From: Planctomycetota bacterium
GTDB lineage: Bacteria; Planctomycetota; SZUA-567; H5-PLA8
Length of the DNA: 64,000 nt
Assembly (NCBI GenBank): GCA_023150555.1
Contig: JAKLKQ010000002.1
Location: 150,958-214,957, forward strand
Reading direction: 5' to 3'
The position numbers and the translations under genes were made by a program. Positions 1 through 7,451 of this stretch are shown here, one piece after another (positions within the stretch are counted from its first letter, which is position 1; each line of letters opens with the position of its first letter). The notes beneath the pieces are model-generated. The model was not told where the DNA came from. It searched no databases and saw nothing but the letters and a program-made list of their open reading frames with translations.

Positions 1-33
1 TGATCGTGGCGCTGCTGAAAGGAATCTTCGGCC

Positions 34-297
34 ATGCCAACCCGCGCGAAACGACGGTCGTGGATGTTGCCGCTCGCCCTCTCGGCATCGCTCTTGCTCG
101 CCGGCTGCGACGTCTCGCTGGGCCCGCGCGTGCGCGACCGCATCGTCTTCGTGCGCGGAGGACCCGCCGCCCGGGTCGGCGAGGACAAAACGGTAGAGGT
201 CATCGTCGAACGTGACGGCGAGGTCTACCGCGACCGCCAGGCCATCGGCGGCTGGTACGTGCTGCCGCCCGAGGCGGTCGAGAACGAGCAACGGTGA
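34..297 (+). CDS. small predicted lipoprotein of the phage block
   Basis: This 87-residue protein has a basic N-terminus, a hydrophobic stretch (residues 11-22) and a lipobox LLAGC, so Cys25 should be lipidated and the rest exported. An AAAGGA ribosome site lies about ten bases before the ATG. The mature part is short, charged and ends in a Pro/Glu-rich tail; I recognise no domain. It is the first gene of a compact plus-strand block of phage-type genes. Small lipoproteins in such blocks can be outer spanins (Rz1-like) or superinfection-exclusion proteins, but nothing here decides between them. The lipoprotein call is strong; the function is unknown. Confidence 0.6.
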   Translation: MPTRAKRRSWMLPLALSASLLLAGCDVSLGPRVRDRIVFVRGGPAARVGEDKTVEVIVERDGEVYRDRQAIGGWYVLPPEAVENEQR

Positions 298-328
298 TTA
301 CGCATTCCGTTACCGAAAGGAAGCCTTT

Positions 329-1006
329 ATGAGAACGTCCGCACCGCTGATTCTCGCCGCCGTCTTATTCGTCGCACTTCTCGCCTCGCAGGCCGACGGC
401 CGCCCGCGCCACGGCGCCTTCGCACCCGTGCCCAAGTCGATGCTGCGCGCCTCGCTGCGCCTGCGGGCCGGTGGCCGGGTTACCGGCGCGGCGGTTGCGA
501 TCGGCAAGCACCGCGCGCTGACCGCCCTGCACGCGACCGGAACCGGCGAAGCCCTCGCTGTCGAGGTTTCCTCTCCAGACGGCGGCTACGCCTGGCGCGA
601 GGCGACCGTCGTAGCACGCGACGAAACCCACGACCTGGCGCTGCTCGAGACCAAAGAGGCCTTTGGAGTGTGGGCGCCGCTCGCGAAGCGCGACACGTTG
701 CGCCCCGGCGACGCCCTGATCGCCGTCGGCGCGCCGATGGGCACCGCGCTGTGCGCTTCGGCCGGCTACCTGGCACGCGCCGGCGCCGAAGGCCACTGGC
801 CGAACGACGCCGAGGCCTGGCAGGCGAGCAACGCCGGCTACTTCGGCAACAGCGGCGGCCCGGTCTTCGACGCGAACAGCGGCGAGATTGTCGGTATCGC
901 CGTCGGCGGCGTCGGGCACTTCGCGGGCGGCATGGCGCCGAACGCGCTCTTCTTCGAGCCCGCTCCGCGCCTGCGCGCGTTTCTCGAAGCGGCGGGGAAG
1001 GAATGA
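329..1006 (+). CDS. secreted trypsin-like (S1 fold) serine protease
   Basis: This 225-residue protein has an N-terminal signal sequence (hydrophobic residues 7-20) followed by a compact chymotrypsin-fold protease core. The triad is visible as His68 in ALTALHA, Asp102 in THDLALLE and Ser165 in GNSGGPV, in the usual order and spacing for Deg/HtrA-type proteases. There is no PDZ domain, so it is shorter than HtrA. I chose the ATG at 329 because GAAAGGA precedes it and it gives a clean signal peptide; the frame stays open upstream. The stop overlaps the next start (ATGA). Phage prohead proteases are normally cytoplasmic and of other folds, so an exported protease here may act on the cell envelope. 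That role is inference. Confidence 0.8.
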   Translation: MRTSAPLILAAVLFVALLASQADGRPRHGAFAPVPKSMLRASLRLRAGGRVTGAAVAIGKHRALTALHATGTGEALAVEVSSPDGGYAWREATVVARDETHDLALLETKEAFGVWAPLAKRDTLRPGDALIAVGAPMGTALCASAGYLARAGAEGHWPNDAEAWQASNAGYFGNSGGPVFDANSGEIVGIAVGGVGHFAGGMAPNALFFEPAPRLRAFLEAAGKE

Positions 1007-1182
1007 AGGCTCTGGCCTCCGCGCGCGCGTACCTGGCGCGCTACTGCCCGCGCTGCCGTGCGACGCGGCGCTGGCGCCGCGAGGCGAACGCGTATCGCGC
1101 CACCGGATGCGGCGCGCGGATCGTGGAACGCAACGGAAGGTGGACCCTCACTACGGAGCGCAACGATGGCCCTGACGAATGA
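1003..1182 (+). CDS. small Cys-containing basic protein
   Basis: This 59-residue protein starts on an ATGA overlap with the protease stop, so the two are likely translationally coupled. It carries a CPRC pair near residues 15-18 and a later GCG (residues 35-37). That resembles a zinc ribbon with one knuckle incomplete, in an Arg-rich context. Its 3' end overlaps the next gene by 17 bases. Small zinc-knuckle proteins are common in phage structural clusters, often without known function. Coding status rests on the overlaps at both ends and on the biased composition of this frame. Confidence 0.5.
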   Translation: MKALASARAYLARYCPRCRATRRWRREANAYRATGCGARIVERNGRWTLTTERNDGPDE

Positions 1183-1576
1183 ACAGACGACGCAGGTTTT
1201 CAAGATCTTCGGCCTGCCGCAGAACGGCGTCGCGTACGTTGCCTTCCGCCTGGTGAGCCTCTCCGGGCCCGCTGCGGAGACCTTCGACTTTACCGCCGCC
1301 GTGAGCGGACTCGACGCGCGGCTGGCCGCGCTGAGTGCCGAGCAGGAGGCGGAAGTCGCCGCGCTGCTTTCCGAATGGAGCACGCTCGAGGCCGACTACA
1401 GCGAGCTGCAGGTGCACGCCGACGGCGGAAGCGCCGGGCGATTGGTCGATCACCCCGCGCGCGCAGAGAATATCCGCGCGACACTGGCCAACCTGATCGG
1501 CTTCGCCGTGCCCAGCGGCGGGTTCATGGCCGAGGTCGAAGCCCATCGCCTGAACGGCGGAAGGATTGTGCGCTGA
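1166..1576 (+). CDS. phage-type structural/connector protein, unassigned
   Basis: A 136-residue acidic, largely helical protein. Its start at 1166 has GGAG seven bases upstream and overlaps the previous gene. The stop codon shares bases with the next ATG (TGATG). The central part (about residues 45-75) is Ala/Glu/Leu-rich and probably helical. Position and size resemble head-tail connector or completion proteins of tailed phages, which sit just ahead of tail genes as here. No diagnostic motif was recognised, so the role is inferred from context only. Confidence 0.5.
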   Translation: MALTNEQTTQVFKIFGLPQNGVAYVAFRLVSLSGPAAETFDFTAAVSGLDARLAALSAEQEAEVAALLSEWSTLEADYSELQVHADGGSAGRLVDHPARAENIRATLANLIGFAVPSGGFMAEVEAHRLNGGRIVR

Positions 1577-1956
1577 TGAACGCCTTCGATTCCATCGGCA
1601 CCGCCCTCGCCCGCGCCCGCGCCGCGCTGCTGAAAAGCCTCGGCGTAACGGTCACGTTTTCGCACCGCGGGGCGGCGGGCGTTGCGCTTCGCGCCGGCAT
1701 CGTCTCCGAATCGACCGAAGGCGCCGCCTCACCGGGCCACTTCGCCGAAGAGCGCGTGCTGGAACTGCTGGTGCCTGCCGGCCAGGCCGGCTTCGCCGCG
1801 CCCACCGGCGACGCCGAGCCCGTCGTGCCCGGCGACTCCGTTCAATACCGCGCGCGCACCTACCACGTCGCCGCGCCGATCGCCAAGGACCGCTACGGAC
1901 GCCTGTACCGCCTGCGCTGCGTCGAACGCAAGCGCCTGGGCGGCGGCCTCCTTTAA
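1576..1956 (+). CDS. putative phage head-tail joining protein
   Basis: A 126-residue protein starting on the stop of the previous gene. After a helical N-terminus it is rich in predicted beta strands, with a segment around residues 85-105 (DSVQYRARTYHVAAPI) that resembles the small beta-barrel of head-tail adaptors, in which a tested value or position is followed by a tail-interface strand. Similarity is by general pattern only. It sits between the connector-like gene and tail-type genes, which fits head-tail joining. Confidence 0.4.
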   Translation: MNAFDSIGTALARARAALLKSLGVTVTFSHRGAAGVALRAGIVSESTEGAASPGHFAEERVLELLVPAGQAGFAAPTGDAEPVVPGDSVQYRARTYHVAAPIAKDRYGRLYRLRCVERKRLGGGLL

Positions 1957-1971
1957 TAGGGAGCACGTTTC

Positions 1972-2454
1972 ATGCCCGCAGGCACGCTGCTGATCACGAA
2001 GACGCTCGACCGCATCGCCGTGATCGCCGCCGGGGTGTCTGGCATCGGCGCCGCGCGCGTCCACCAGGGCTACCGGCGCTTCGCCGAGGCCGAGAACTTC
2101 GACGCGCAAGTCGCCGCGCTTTCGCCCGAGACCGAGGGCATCTTCGCCTTCTGGTTCCTGCGCGGCGGGCACGCGGCCGACGCCAGCGACGCGCAGTTCG
2201 ATGTCGCGGGGGAATTGGTCTTCCGTCTGCCGAAGGACGCCACGAGTGACGGCAACACTGCGATCGAACTCGCCGAACGTTTGAAAGACGCGTTGCTCGA
2301 CGGCGGCAATTACCTCGAGGGCGAAGGCGCGCCGCAAGCGGTGCGCTACGCCTTCGCGGGACTGGAGACCGTGCGCGGCGCCGGCGTCGGCGTCTTCAGT
2401 TTCGGCAGCGATTCGAGAGCAGGCGGCGCGATTCGTTACTGGGGAGGCTGCTGA
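1972..2454 (+). CDS. phage tail-type protein, unassigned
   Basis: A 160-residue protein preceded by a GGGAG ribosome site and ending one base into the next ATG. It begins with short strands and a helix, then contains a charged central region and a C-terminal Gly-rich strand region. Length and position, after a joining protein and before two small structural proteins, fit a tail terminator or completion protein of the gpU type. No family motif is visible, so this remains a positional inference. Confidence 0.4.
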   Translation: MPAGTLLITKTLDRIAVIAAGVSGIGAARVHQGYRRFAEAENFDAQVAALSPETEGIFAFWFLRGGHAADASDAQFDVAGELVFRLPKDATSDGNTAIELAERLKDALLDGGNYLEGEGAPQAVRYAFAGLETVRGAGVGVFSFGSDSRAGGAIRYWGGC

Positions 2455-2840
2455 TGGCGCTCGAGAACGCCGAACTGACGATCGTCGCGGCGCAGCACGG
2501 CGCAGCCGCCTTCGGGACGCCGGTGGGCTTCGCGTTCGAACACCGCGTCGAGCACGCGGAGTTGAGCGAACCCGGCGCCGAGGGCCCGGAAGCGCTTGGC
2601 CCGACGAGCAGACGCCTGGTCGCCGAGGTCGAGTGGCTTGACGGCGCGCCGGTGCCGCCCGGCACGGTGGCCGACCTGGCCGTGACCGTGCGGCGCAAGG
2701 ACGGCGCGCACGCGACCTTCACGCTGGCCACGATGAAGGCCGGAACCTACGCAAAGCGAACCGGCAGCGCGCCGTTCCGCTGGCGGCAGCGCTTCGAACA
2801 CCGCGGCGCGATGGCTGCCGATCCCGTGACGATTTCCTGA
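2454..2840 (+). CDS. phage tail-type structural protein (possible tail tube)
   Basis: A 128-residue protein overlapping the previous gene by one base. The pattern is mostly beta: an N-terminal strand, a central Gly/Pro-rich part, a VADLAVTVRRKDG strand-turn and a C-terminal RWRQRFEHRGAM segment. Small all-beta proteins at this position in tail modules are often tube proteins or tail adaptors. The C-terminal sentence-like pattern (residues about 100-128) resembles the closing strand of tube proteins, but I cannot confirm this by sequence alone. Confidence 0.4.
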   Translation: MALENAELTIVAAQHGAAAFGTPVGFAFEHRVEHAELSEPGAEGPEALGPTSRRLVAEVEWLDGAPVPPGTVADLAVTVRRKDGAHATFTLATMKAGTYAKRTGSAPFRWRQRFEHRGAMAADPVTIS

Positions 2841-2856
2841 ACGACGGAGGACCGCG

Positions 2857-3081
2857 ATGAACTTCGATGCTTCCCCGACCCAACGCATGGCGCTGGGCAC
2901 CCTCGCCGGCGGCGTCTCCGCCGAACCGCGCGGCGCAACTCGGAGTGCGCCGGACGAAGTGGATACGCAAACGGTAAGCCCGCGCGAAGGGCCCGGAATG
3001 CGCTGGCTGCGCTCGGAACTTGAACGCCGCGCCAACCGCAATGCCTTCTGCGCGCCGGCACGCGACCGGAGGAACGACTGA
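2857..3081 (+). CDS. small hypothetical protein of the phage block
   Basis: A 74-residue basic protein with a good GGAGG ribosome site six bases before its ATG. Its TGA overlaps the next ATG. The N-terminal half is Gly/Ala/Ser-rich and the C-terminal half Arg-rich, so it could bind nucleic acid or act as a small assembly chaperone. There is no recognisable family. Coding status is supported by the ribosome site and the stop-start overlap. Confidence 0.45.
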   Translation: MNFDASPTQRMALGTLAGGVSAEPRGATRSAPDEVDTQTVSPREGPGMRWLRSELERRANRNAFCAPARDRRND

Positions 3082-3527
3082 TGGCCGATCTTCTGCTGGC
3101 CGGCGCGACGATTCCGCCGCTGACCGCCGCCGACCCCGGCGACGCGAGCGCCTGGACGCCGGGCATTTACTACGCGCTGCCGCCCATCGGCCGCGCACCG
3201 CGCGAAGCGGACCCCGAGTACGACGAACGCGACGTCGCGTTCGCGGGCGTGGACGGCGTGGGCACCAAACGCCTGGGTTTCCGCGGCCGCGACATCGACG
3301 CCGAACTCGTCTTCGTCGCCGCCGACGCGGCCTCCGCGCGCGCGGCGCGTGACGCGTTGCTTTCCTCGCTGCGCGCCGGGCGCTTCAGCGCCACCGTGCC
3401 CGGCGGATCCGCGCGCCCGTCGTGCCGCCTGCGGCGCGGCGGCTTCCGCGACGTGCGTTCCTTCACCCTGGGCGGGCGATACTGCCTGCTGTGCGCCGCC
3501 GGCGCGCGGCAACTCGCGTTGAGCTGA
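3081..3527 (+). CDS. putative phage tail protein (distal-tail-like)
   Basis: A 148-residue protein, starting on the stop of its neighbour with GGAGG upstream. Strand-rich sequence in the middle (residues 45-85) is followed by a helix rich in Ala and Arg and a C-terminal barrel-like region ending in a Cys-containing strand. The pattern of a short beta domain with a helix and closing strands, placed just before fibre and baseplate genes, resembles distal tail proteins, although it is shorter than most of them. Function is inferred from context. Confidence 0.4.
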   Translation: MADLLLAGATIPPLTAADPGDASAWTPGIYYALPPIGRAPREADPEYDERDVAFAGVDGVGTKRLGFRGRDIDAELVFVAADAASARAARDALLSSLRAGRFSATVPGGSARPSCRLRRGGFRDVRSFTLGGRYCLLCAAGARQLALS

Positions 3528-3541
3528 ACGGAGCATCCCAA

Positions 3542-5278
3542 ATGTCGATTCCCTACACGCCCGACTTCGCCGATGCCGCGCAGGATGCCTTCGCCGGCCA
3601 AGCCTTCGACGATCCCGGTTCGTCGGCGTACGCGGCGGCCGATCCCGCGCGCGTCGACGCGAAGTATTTCCTCAAGCCGGTGCAGGACGAGATCCTCGCG
3701 CTGCAAGCGGGACGCGTGGCCTCGGCCAACTACCGCCGGACCTGGACCTGCGCCGGCGGCCTGAACGCCGGCGACCCCGTCTACGTCAGCGCCAACGACA
3801 CGGTCACGAAGGCCGACGCGACGACGGCTACGAAAGCGCAGGTCATCGGCTTCGTGCGCTACAAGCCCACCACGACGACCTGCTACATCGAACACTTCCG
3901 CTACGTCTCGGGGCTTTCCGGCGGCACGGCCGGCGCGGCGGTGTACCTCACCGACGCCGGCGGCTTCAGCGCCAGCGCGGGCACCGTCACGAAAATCGTC
4001 GGGCAGTGGATCACCGCCACCGAAGCCCTGCTGCACGCCTCGCAGATGTCGGCCCTGGCCAGCGGCGTCACGGGCGGGACCACATCCTTCGTGCCGAAGT
4101 TCGCGTCGGCTACAACGCTTACGCTGTCGGCCTACGGCGACGACGGTACCTACGGCACGCTGATGGCCATCGGGTCGAGCACCTTCAACGAGACCAGCAC
4201 GCTCATGCGCTGGCGCGGGACCACGGTCCCCGTGAACTTCACGCATGCTTCGGCGGGCGGGACGGACCTCTTCTTTCGCGCCCAAAGCGCCTTCGCAGGG
4301 TCCGGCGGCAACGGCGCCAACATCTACTTCATGCCCGGCAGCGCGGACGGCGCGGGAACGGCGGGGCGCTTCCGCGTCTGCCTGGCCGGCGACGATACGA
4401 AATACATCGACCTCTATAAGGATGCTTTCGGCCAGGCCTGGTTTCGCAACAGCGAGAACTCGAAGATCATTTTCACGATCAGCGGCTCGAACTGCTTTGC
4501 GATCAACACCTCGATCGATACCGGCACCGCCGACGCCAGCCAGGGCAGCTTCGGCTTCTGGACCTGCAAGTCGTTCTTCATGGGCGCGGCCGGGGCATCG
4601 TCCGATATTACCGTGGGGCGCAAGGGCGCCACGATCCTGCGCTTGACCGCGGGCGCCGAGACCGACGCGTCGACCTTCCTCATGGCCTCCGGCACCGGCT
4701 CCGCGCCCTCGGCCTACACGAACAGCAGCGACACGGCCGGCAAGGATTGCATCTTCCGCACGCAGAGCGGCGGGGCGCACAGCGCGGCCAACCCGCGCGG
4801 CGGTAACTTCGCGATTCACCTGGGCTCGAAGGGTGCCGGCGGCTCGGGGAACAACGGCGAGTTCCTCGTCTACAGCCCGGCGAACAGCCTCAACCTGCTG
4901 GGCTGCCGAAGCGACCGCATCAACCGCCAGGACTTCTGGCAGTACGTCACGCCCAGCAGCGGCTTCACCGCCGACGCGACGCCGACCACGATCAACAGCC
5001 TGACGCTCTCCGACAACTACGTCTATCACATCCGCGTTCGCGTGCTGGGCATTCGCACCGACGGGACCGTCCGCGAGTCCCACGAGTTCCTGCTCACCGC
5101 GTACCGCAACGGCGGAGGCGCGTCGATCCAGGACACGACCACCGTGCACGCGCCCGCCGCTCCCACGTGGACCGTCGCCTGCGCGACCAGCGGCAACGAC
5201 GTCCAAGTCAATGTCACGGGGACGGCCCACAACATCAACTGGTTCTCGGAAATCAACTACGCACAGTTGAGCGAATAA
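3542..5278 (+). CDS. phage tail fibre/appendage-like structural protein
   Basis: A 578-residue protein with low charge and many Gly, Ser, Thr and Asn residues, typical of beta-structured virion fibres. Residues about 60-160 contain a small beta domain with the phrase GDPVYVSANDTV followed by a VIGFV strand, resembling the repeated beta units of phage capsid-decoration or fibre proteins. The central part alternates short strands and turns. The last ~90 residues (strands, then NVTGTAHNINWFSEINYAQ) match the general form of C-terminal modules in tail appendage proteins: a beta sandwich closing with a Trp-containing strand. The ATG at 3542 was chosen over an upstream in-frame start because it directly follows the previous stop and GGAG. 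Confidence 0.6.
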   Translation: MSIPYTPDFADAAQDAFAGQAFDDPGSSAYAAADPARVDAKYFLKPVQDEILALQAGRVASANYRRTWTCAGGLNAGDPVYVSANDTVTKADATTATKAQVIGFVRYKPTTTTCYIEHFRYVSGLSGGTAGAAVYLTDAGGFSASAGTVTKIVGQWITATEALLHASQMSALASGVTGGTTSFVPKFASATTLTLSAYGDDGTYGTLMAIGSSTFNETSTLMRWRGTTVPVNFTHASAGGTDLFFRAQSAFAGSGGNGANIYFMPGSADGAGTAGRFRVCLAGDDTKYIDLYKDAFGQAWFRNSENSKIIFTISGSNCFAINTSIDTGTADASQGSFGFWTCKSFFMGAAGASSDITVGRKGATILRLTAGAETDASTFLMASGTGSAPSAYTNSSDTAGKDCIFRTQSGGAHSAANPRGGNFAIHLGSKGAGGSGNNGEFLVYSPANSLNLLGCRSDRINRQDFWQYVTPSSGFTADATPTTINSLTLSDNYVYHIRVRVLGIRTDGTVRESHEFLLTAYRNGGGASIQDTTTVHAPAAPTWTVACATSGNDVQVNVTGTAHNINWFSEINYAQLSE

Positions 5279-5287
5279 GGAGGCCTC

Positions 5288-5554
5288 ATGGCCACGGTCA
5301 CCTACGGCAAGACGATGGGCGGGAAGTTCAACGGCAAGGTCGAGATCGCGCTCGACGCCGCCGAAAAGCAGATGGTCAAGGACGCGCTGAAGGACTCCGT
5401 CGAAGCCGCCAAGCGCCAAGCCTTGAGCCTGTTTCGCAACGCGCTCGGGGAGGAAGAAGCCCGCGCCTCGAAGTCCGACACGGACCTCGCTCGCGAGATC
5501 GCGCGGCTTCAGGCGGAGCAGGCCAAGGCGCTGGACTTCGGGACGATCGAGTAG
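5288..5554 (+). CDS. small helical phage-block protein
   Basis: An 88-residue protein with a near-consensus AAGGAGG ribosome site seven bases before the ATG and a ten-base gap after the fibre gene. After a short beta start (residues 1-20) it is almost entirely charged helix with heptad-like spacing, so it may form a coiled coil. Similar small helical proteins near fibre genes serve as fibre-assembly helpers or tail chaperones; this is inference. No family recognised. Confidence 0.5.
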   Translation: MATVTYGKTMGGKFNGKVEIALDAAEKQMVKDALKDSVEAAKRQALSLFRNALGEEEARASKSDTDLAREIARLQAEQAKALDFGTIE

Positions 5555-5560
5555 TTCTGA

Positions 5561-5612
5561 GTCTTGAGCCCGCTTTCTGGCGGCTCAGGACCCAAGACGC
5601 AAGCCTCAAGAC
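5561..5612 (+). other. nested inverted repeat in the phage block
   Basis: An outer perfect 8-bp pair, GTCTTGAG (5561-5568) with CTCAAGAC (5605-5612), encloses a 6-bp pair TGAGCC (5565-5570) with GGCTCA (5582-5587). The two pairings compete for some bases, so they are alternatives rather than one fold. The element fills most of the 77-base gap before the next small gene. It could be a transcript structure that attenuates or stabilises downstream genes, or a decayed dispersed repeat. Confidence 0.4.
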
Positions 5613-5631
5613 CCAAAAGGGAGGAGCGCAC

Positions 5632-5814
5632 ATGCTTTACGAATTGTCCGAGCCGCAAGCGCAGTTCATCCGCGAGGTGCTGCTGGGCACGCGCTACGAG
5701 GGCAACCTGCAGCAGATCAAGCAACAGAGCGACCTGGCGCTTTCGTGCATGCGCGCGCTGGAGCCCAAGAAAGAAGGCGGCGAAGCCACTCCTTCCCTGA
5801 CCCCACGCCCCTGA
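5632..5814 (+). CDS. small hypothetical protein with a repeat-derived tail
   Basis: A 60-residue protein with a strong GGGAGGAG ribosome site. Residues 1-50 form a plausible helical protein (Glu, Gln and Leu rich). The last ten residues are encoded by a C-rich tract that contains 15 bases also found, inverted, at 21988-22002, so a dispersed intergenic sequence probably overran the original stop. No family recognised. Confidence 0.5.
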   Translation: MLYELSEPQAQFIREVLLGTRYEGNLQQIKQQSDLALSCMRALEPKKEGGEATPSLTPRP

Positions 5815-5820
5815 CCCCTC
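5806..5820 (+). repeat. C-rich dispersed sequence, copy 1
   Basis: CGCCCCTGACCCCTC occurs here and, in reverse complement, at 21988-22002. Both copies lie in C/G-rich tracts at gene ends. A 15-base identity in such low-complexity sequence is suggestive of a shared dispersed element rather than proof. Confidence 0.4.
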
Positions 5821-5851
5821 ACCTCTGCGAACAAGCAAAGCGAGCGAGCCT

Positions 5852-7447
5852 ATGCATCCCGGCGGATTCACCACGCAGGCACCCGGCCACACGCGCGACA
5901 TGGTTCGCTGGTTCGAAGCACAGCGCAGCGGACCGCGGTCGGTGCGCGTGCGCTTCCAGCCCGCGCCCGGTTACGAAGGGCGCTGGTTCGGCGTGTACGT
6001 CAACGGCGCGCTGCGCCCGCCGGCCGTCTACGCCGCCCCGGGCGCCGTGGCCGAGGCCGCGCGCGCCGTCGAGTCCGGCACCACGAAGGCCTTCGTGTAC
6101 CTCGAGGACTTCGGCGGCTGGCCTGGCCCGCGAGGACGCTTTGATCCGCACGGCATGGCGCGCGCCGCCGAAGCGCGGCTCGCCGACCGCCTGGCCTTCG
6201 CCTGGCGCGCACCTCGGGCGCATTCCGAAAGCGACGGCGGCGTGACCGCGGCATCCGGCGACAGCCAGCTCTCGAATGTCTCCGTGGACGGCGCGATACG
6301 CTTTGCGAACGTCGCGCCCGTGCAGGGGCAGCCCACGCGCGGGCGCCTGGGGTACGCGATCGCGACGACCGGCGGCGTGCACACCGTCACGTGGTACCGC
6401 GGAAGCACGCCCGTAGCCGAAGGCAGCCGCAGCGGCGACGGCGCCGTCGTCTGCGCGCCCGTCAACGGCAGCGGGCTGAGCGTGAGCGCCACGCTGGCCT
6501 ACAGCGGCGACGTCGAAGCCGGCGCGGCCTTCGTCGAGTTGCGCTGGCCGGAGGCTTACCAGGTCCACTATTCGGCGAGCGCGCTCACGTTCCCCCGCGT
6601 GCCCGAGATCGTGGCGCTCGACACCGGGCGCGAGTCCTTCGCGGTCACCACGCCGGCGCTGGCGAGCGGCACGTACCAGGCCGCGGTGGTGCCGGTGCGC
6701 GACGGCATCGAGCAAGCCAGCGGGATCCTCGCCGTCACGGGACTATCCATCCTCGCCGCACCGGAAGCGCCTGTGCTCGGAATGCCAACCGGCAACGCCG
6801 CGGCGACGACGATCAACTGGACGCCCGCCGAAGCAGGCGCGTCGTACGCCGTCTACGCGAGCAAGATCGACGAGCCCGTCAATTTCGGCGGCTTCGCCGC
6901 GCCGGCGCCCATCGCCACGGCCGTGGACGCGACCTCGGCGGTGCTCGCAGCGGTGACCGGCTACCCCGGGCGCGTGCGCGTGGCGGTGCGCGCGACGAAG
7001 GGCGGCGTCGAGGAAACCAACGGCGGCGAGCTGGTGCTCGAGTACGACGCGGCCGGAGAACTGGTGCCCGCGCGCCCCAACCGAGCCACGGCGACGGGCC
7101 TTTCTGCGGACGGCCTTACGCTTTCGGTAACGGCCTGCATCGCCGCGGCCGAAGCCGACGCCGAGGCCGCCTATGCCGACCTGTACGTGCAGCCGGCCGG
7201 CACGCCGATCGACCTCGATACGCCGCAGGACAGCGCCGCGCTGTCCGCGCCGGTCAATGGCGTGCAGCGCACGGTACTCTCGTTCACCGCCTCCGCGCCG
7301 GGCTGGCACCGCTTCGCGGTGCTGACGCGCGCGGCGAACAGTTCGCGCTCGGCCTTCTACGCATTGCGTGACGTCTACCTGGCCGCCGACGCGCCGGGCG
7401 GCCCCGAATCCCTTTCCGTCGACGTCCTGCGCGGGACAAAGGAGTAA
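5852..7447 (+). CDS. phage structural protein with fibronectin-III-like repeats
   Basis: A 531-residue protein. Residues 1-115 form an N-terminal module containing many Arg and aromatic residues. From about residue 130 there are several beta-sandwich-like units of roughly 90-100 residues separated by Pro/Ala-rich joints (for example near LAAPEAPVLGMP and LVPARPNRATATGLS), as in fibronectin type III or Ig-like modules of virion proteins. The gap to the next gene is four bases, so the two are probably co-translated. A role as tail fibre stalk or baseplate decoration, perhaps binding cell-surface glycans, is inferred from this architecture. The start rests on position after the previous stop; the ribosome site is weak. 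Confidence 0.55.
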   Translation: MHPGGFTTQAPGHTRDMVRWFEAQRSGPRSVRVRFQPAPGYEGRWFGVYVNGALRPPAVYAAPGAVAEAARAVESGTTKAFVYLEDFGGWPGPRGRFDPHGMARAAEARLADRLAFAWRAPRAHSESDGGVTAASGDSQLSNVSVDGAIRFANVAPVQGQPTRGRLGYAIATTGGVHTVTWYRGSTPVAEGSRSGDGAVVCAPVNGSGLSVSATLAYSGDVEAGAAFVELRWPEAYQVHYSASALTFPRVPEIVALDTGRESFAVTTPALASGTYQAAVVPVRDGIEQASGILAVTGLSILAAPEAPVLGMPTGNAAATTINWTPAEAGASYAVYASKIDEPVNFGGFAAPAPIATAVDATSAVLAAVTGYPGRVRVAVRATKGGVEETNGGELVLEYDAAGELVPARPNRATATGLSADGLTLSVTACIAAAEADAEAAYADLYVQPAGTPIDLDTPQDSAALSAPVNGVQRTVLSFTASAPGWHRFAVLTRAANSSRSAFYALRDVYLAADAPGGPESLSVDVLRGTKE

Positions 7448-7451
7448 GCGA

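Noticed and set aside
6..215. A 69-residue frame at the left edge
   Set aside because: The first ~24 residues look protein-like, but the rest is Arg-rich shadow of the lipoprotein gene. It could be the end of an upstream gene with a frame issue, which the window does not allow me to decide.
1003..1182. Classical zinc-finger call for the 59-residue protein
   Set aside because: Only one complete Cys pair is present; kept as a Cys-containing small protein.
3170..5419. A 749-residue antisense frame in the phage block
   Set aside because: Opposite to the fibre-like gene, with no ribosome site or recognisable domain. Similar long antisense frames at 12056-15055, 22078-24663, 33717-36617, 40053-42797 and 46454-48709 were dropped for the same reason.
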